A DNA stretch of 14,921 nucleotides, from assembly GCA_900542965.1 (NCBI GenBank), contig UQPY01000044.1, positions 1-14,921 of the forward strand, read 5' to 3'. The notes beneath the pieces are model-generated. The model worked only from the letters and a program-made list of their open reading frames with translations, was not told the origin of the DNA and did no database searches. This document shows, in pieces, positions 13,157 to 14,921 of this stretch. The position numbers were made by a program, and so were the translations under genes. Every line of letters begins with the position of its first letter. Position 1 is the first letter of the stretch. The DNA comes from an uncultured Collinsella sp. (lineage in GTDB: Bacteria; Actinomycetota; Coriobacteriia; Coriobacteriales; Coriobacteriaceae).

Positions 13157-13183
13157 TGCAGGCGCCGTCTGCAAGTGTATAAT
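13157..13183 (+). promoter_or_regulatory. efp promoter: perfect TATAAT with an upstream dyad
   Basis: TATAAT at 13178-13183 is a perfect -10. The expected -35 (around 13155-13160, GCTGCA) is a poor match. A dyad TGCAG-N7-CTGCA (13157-13173) covers the -35/spacer region and could be an activator or repressor site, or chance. RNA would start near 13190, leaving a leader of about 50 bases. Confidence 0.6.
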
Positions 13184-13240
13184 TTCGGTCGTATGTAATT
13201 TGGACGCTTGTGCGTTCTGCCCATAACAAGAAAGGTCGCT

Positions 13241-13804
13241 ATGCCTACCATTTCTACCGCCGACTTCAAGAACGGCCTCGGTCTCCGCATTAAGGACAAG
13301 GTCTACACCATCGTCGAGTTCCAGCATGTCAAGCCGGGCAAGGGTGGCGCGTTTGTGCGCTACAAGACCCGCGACATCAAGAGCGGCCGCGTCGTCGAGA
13401 ACACCTGCAACGCCGGCACCAAGTTCGAGAGCGTCATGCTCACCACCCGTGAGTTCCAGTACCTCTACAACGATGGCACTGACTACATCTTCATGGACAA
13501 CGAGTCTTATGAGCAGGTTCCCGTTCCCGAGGACATGGTGGGCGAGAACTCCAAGTGGCTGCGCGAGAACGACATCTGCCAGCTGCTCTTCGCCGACGAT
13601 GAGCTCATGGGCGTGACTCCGCCGATGTTCATCGAGACCACCATCGTCCAGACCGACCCGGGCTTTAAGGGCGACACCGTCCAGGGTTCCACCAAGCCGG
13701 CCACGATCGACACCGGCGCTGTCATCCAGGTCCCCATGTACCTCAACGAGGGCGAGGTCATCAAGGTTGACACCCGCGACGGCAAGTTCGTCTCCCGCGT
13801 CTAG
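13241..13804 (+). CDS. efp: Elongation factor P
   Basis: EF-P binds between the ribosomal P and E sites and relieves stalling at polyproline stretches. The 187-residue protein has the normal three beta-barrel domains: the KOW-like N-terminal domain, the OB domain with LYNDGTDYIFMDNESYEQ, and the C-terminal VPMYLNEGEVIKVDTRDG. The tip of the first domain is VKPGKGGAF with Lys34, the residue modified in other bacteria; which modification is used here is unknown, since no modifying enzyme is in the window. The ATG at 13241 has AAGAAAGG five bases upstream. The open frame continues 11 codons upstream without support. Codon use is strongly biased, like alaS. It leads the efp-asp23-nusB-xseB group. 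Confidence 0.97.
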   Translation: MPTISTADFKNGLGLRIKDKVYTIVEFQHVKPGKGGAFVRYKTRDIKSGRVVENTCNAGTKFESVMLTTREFQYLYNDGTDYIFMDNESYEQVPVPEDMVGENSKWLRENDICQLLFADDELMGVTPPMFIETTIVQTDPGFKGDTVQGSTKPATIDTGAVIQVPMYLNEGEVIKVDTRDGKFVSRV

Positions 13805-13828
13805 CAACCAACTCTTCTAGGAGGACTC

Positions 13829-14191
13829 ATGCCCCAGGAAATCAAGATTGACGGCATCGGCATTTCGCCCGATGTTTTGACCGCCATCGTCTCGCGCGCC
13901 GTGTCCGATGTCGAGGGCATCGCCTCCGTTGGCGTCAAGGACCTTGCCACCAACCTTGTCTCCATGATGCTCTCGTCCAAGGCCCCGGCTTCTGAGCCGG
14001 TGGTCGAGGCCGAGGTCGTCGGCGACAAGCTCGCACTCACCGTGCGCGTCGTGGTGTTCTTTGGCTATCCGTTCAAGAAACTCGCCGAGGCCGTTCGCGC
14101 CGCCGTGGTCGCCGCCATCGATGCTCAGGTGGGCGTCGAGGTCGAGCGCGTTGACGTTTGCATTGACGGCCTCGTTTTCCCCAAGGAGTAA
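13829..14191 (+). CDS. Asp23/Gls24 family envelope stress response protein
   Basis: A 120-residue Asp23/Gls24 domain protein (YqhY/YloU type). The typical features are an N-terminal strand followed by SPDVLTAIVSRAVSDVEGIASVG, a central strand with LALTVRVVVFFGYPFKKLAEAVRAAV, and a closing VERVDVCIDGLVF. Such proteins are linked to the cell envelope and to acetyl-CoA carboxylase or fatty acid control in Bacillus (YqhY), but the molecular role is not settled. It has an excellent ribosome site, AGGAGG (13819-13824), four bases before the ATG. It lies 24 bases after efp and three bases before nusB. The order efp-yqhY-nusB matches Bacillus. Confidence 0.9.
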   Translation: MPQEIKIDGIGISPDVLTAIVSRAVSDVEGIASVGVKDLATNLVSMMLSSKAPASEPVVEAEVVGDKLALTVRVVVFFGYPFKKLAEAVRAAVVAAIDAQVGVEVERVDVCIDGLVFPKE

Positions 14192-14194
14192 CCT

Positions 14195-14779
14195 TTGAGC
14201 CTTAAGGTTTATCGCGGGCGTACGCTTGCCCGCAGTCAGGCGCTGCAGTTGCTATTCCAGGCCGAGGCCACGGACAGCCCGCTCGAGCGCGTCCTCGAGG
14301 GTGATTTCCTGATCTCGAAGGGTCCCCTCGATCCCTATGCGCTGGAGCTGTGCCGAGGTGCCTACGAGCATATCGACCGCATCGACTGTGCTCTGCGCTC
14401 CGTTGCCAAGAACTGGGATCTTATGCGCATGCCCGGCGCCGACCGCAATCTGCTGCGTATCGCCGTTTACGAGATGCGTTTCCTCACCGACGAGGAGGTC
14501 TCGGACGCCATCGTGATCAACGAGGCCGTCGAGCTTGCCAAGGCCTATGGCACCGACCAGTCCGCGTCGTTCGTCAACGGCGTTCTGGGTAAGATCGCTC
14601 GCAGCGAGGAGCTGCCGGGCGAGGACCTGTACCAGGAGCTGCTGGCCGAGGATCGCGCTCGCGAGGAGGCACAGGCTGCCGAGGCTGCCGCAAAGGTTGC
14701 GGTTGCTCAGGCCGAGGCCGGCGTTCTCGACGAGGACGCTGAGGTCGCCGAGGCCGAGACCGGTACCGTCGAGGAGTAG
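14195..14779 (+). CDS. nusB: Transcription antitermination protein NusB with Ala/Glu-rich tail
   Basis: NusB pairs with NusE (S10) on boxA RNA to promote antitermination and rRNA synthesis. The all-helical fold is evident from RTLARSQALQLLFQAE near the start, ADRNLLRIAVYEM, and VINEAVELAKAYGTDQSASFVNGVLGKIAR. The start is TTG at 14195, supported by AAGGAG (14183-14188), which lies within the end of the asp23 gene. At 194 residues it is longer than the usual 130-150, because a tail of about 55 residues made mainly of Ala, Glu and Val follows the folded domain. That tail is low complexity and probably disordered or helical. xseB begins two bases after the stop. Confidence 0.95.
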   Translation: MSLKVYRGRTLARSQALQLLFQAEATDSPLERVLEGDFLISKGPLDPYALELCRGAYEHIDRIDCALRSVAKNWDLMRMPGADRNLLRIAVYEMRFLTDEEVSDAIVINEAVELAKAYGTDQSASFVNGVLGKIARSEELPGEDLYQELLAEDRAREEAQAAEAAAKVAVAQAEAGVLDEDAEVAEAETGTVEE

Positions 14780-14781
14780 CC

Positions 14782-14874
14782 ATGCCAGAGGGTTCCGTCC
14801 GCAACTTCGACGAGATCTCGGACCGTCTGGATCAGATCATCGCTACCGTTCGCTCCAAGGATACGTCCTTGGAG
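14782..14874 (+). CDS. xseB: Exodeoxyribonuclease VII small subunit (5' part only, cut by adapter)
   Basis: From the ATG at 14782, 31 residues are genuine. They include FDEISDRLDQIIATVRSKDTSLE, which fits the start of the XseB coiled coil (FEEALxRLEEIVxxLExGxLSLE). XseB binds XseA to form exonuclease VII, which degrades single-stranded DNA. The gene starts two bases after the nusB stop. At 14875 the sequence changes to a sequencing adapter, so the remaining half of the gene and any xseA neighbour are missing from this assembly. Residues read after Glu31 should be ignored. The first few adapter bases happen to continue the frame as Leu-Ser-Leu, so the exact junction could be off by a few bases. 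Confidence 0.85.
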
Positions 14875-14921
14875 CTGTCTCTTATACACATCTCCGAGCC
14901 CACGAGACGCGTAGTAATCTC
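14875..14921 (+). other. Illumina Nextera adapter read-through (artefact)
   Basis: The stretch begins with the 19-base Tn5 mosaic end CTGTCTCTTATACACATCT (14875-14893), then CCGAGCCCACGAGAC (14894-14908) of the Nextera read-2 adapter, an 8-base index GCGTAGTA (14909-14916) and ATCTC (14917-14921), the first bases of the P7 primer sequence. All four parts are in the right order and length. This is library-preparation DNA left at a contig end, not part of the genome and not a transposon. Confidence 0.98.

Noticed and set aside
14707..14889. Minus-strand frame beginning with M-Y-K-R-Q
   Set aside because: Its start lies in the reverse complement of the Tn5 mosaic end, so it is an adapter artefact running into the antisense of nusB.
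14875..14893. Tn5/IS50 mosaic end as evidence of a natural transposon
   Set aside because: It is followed by the Nextera read-2 sequence, an index and the P7 start, not by transposase or IS50 DNA.

Overview
The window is a high-G+C, gene-dense bacterial chromosome segment. Gene content and codon use suggest an actinobacterium of the Coriobacteriia (Collinsella-like); this is inferred from overall look, not from a marker search. The order alaS-ruvX-mltG-[aro genes]-pepP-efp-(asp23)-nusB-xseB is the widely conserved actinobacterial/firmicute housekeeping block. The last 47 bases (14875-14921) are not biological: they read as an Illumina Nextera adapter with an index, so the contig really ends at 14874, inside xseB.

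Layout. 1-105: the 3' end of a dGTPase-like gene. Its last codons carry a perfect Gram-positive LexA box (96-109) just upstream of rarA (167-1516), a replication-repair AAA+ ATPase. 1617-4779: a compact operon with 1-8 nt overlaps or gaps, made of a membrane DUF948 protein, a degenerate RsbW-type anti-sigma factor, a SigB/SigF-type sigma factor and an AI-2E family transporter. 4786-5025 (minus): a small, A+T-richer two-helix membrane protein that converges on that operon. The only clear plus-strand terminator (5118-5147) lies beyond this gene.

5220-11818: alaS, ruvX, mltG, a YqeG-type HAD phosphatase, aroK and an AroB-like gene. From ruvX on, the genes overlap or are separated by only a few bases, so they probably form one transcription unit. 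The AroB-like protein keeps the overall fold signature of 3-dehydroquinate synthase but has lost all of its metal ligands, so it looks like a pseudoenzyme sitting in the normal aroB slot. 11819-11950 holds a TTGACA element and a strong nested stem-loop leader. 11951-13081 is a complete M24B Xaa-Pro peptidase, followed by a strong terminator (13104-13146).

13241-14874: efp (perfect TATAAT upstream), an Asp23/Gls24 protein, nusB with an Ala/Glu tail, and the start of xseB. These belong to translation, envelope stress, rRNA antitermination and DNA repair. The points most worth a second look are the AroB pseudoenzyme, the anti-sigma factor without its ATP-binding asparagine, the SOS box before rarA, the structured leader before pepP and the adapter at the end.
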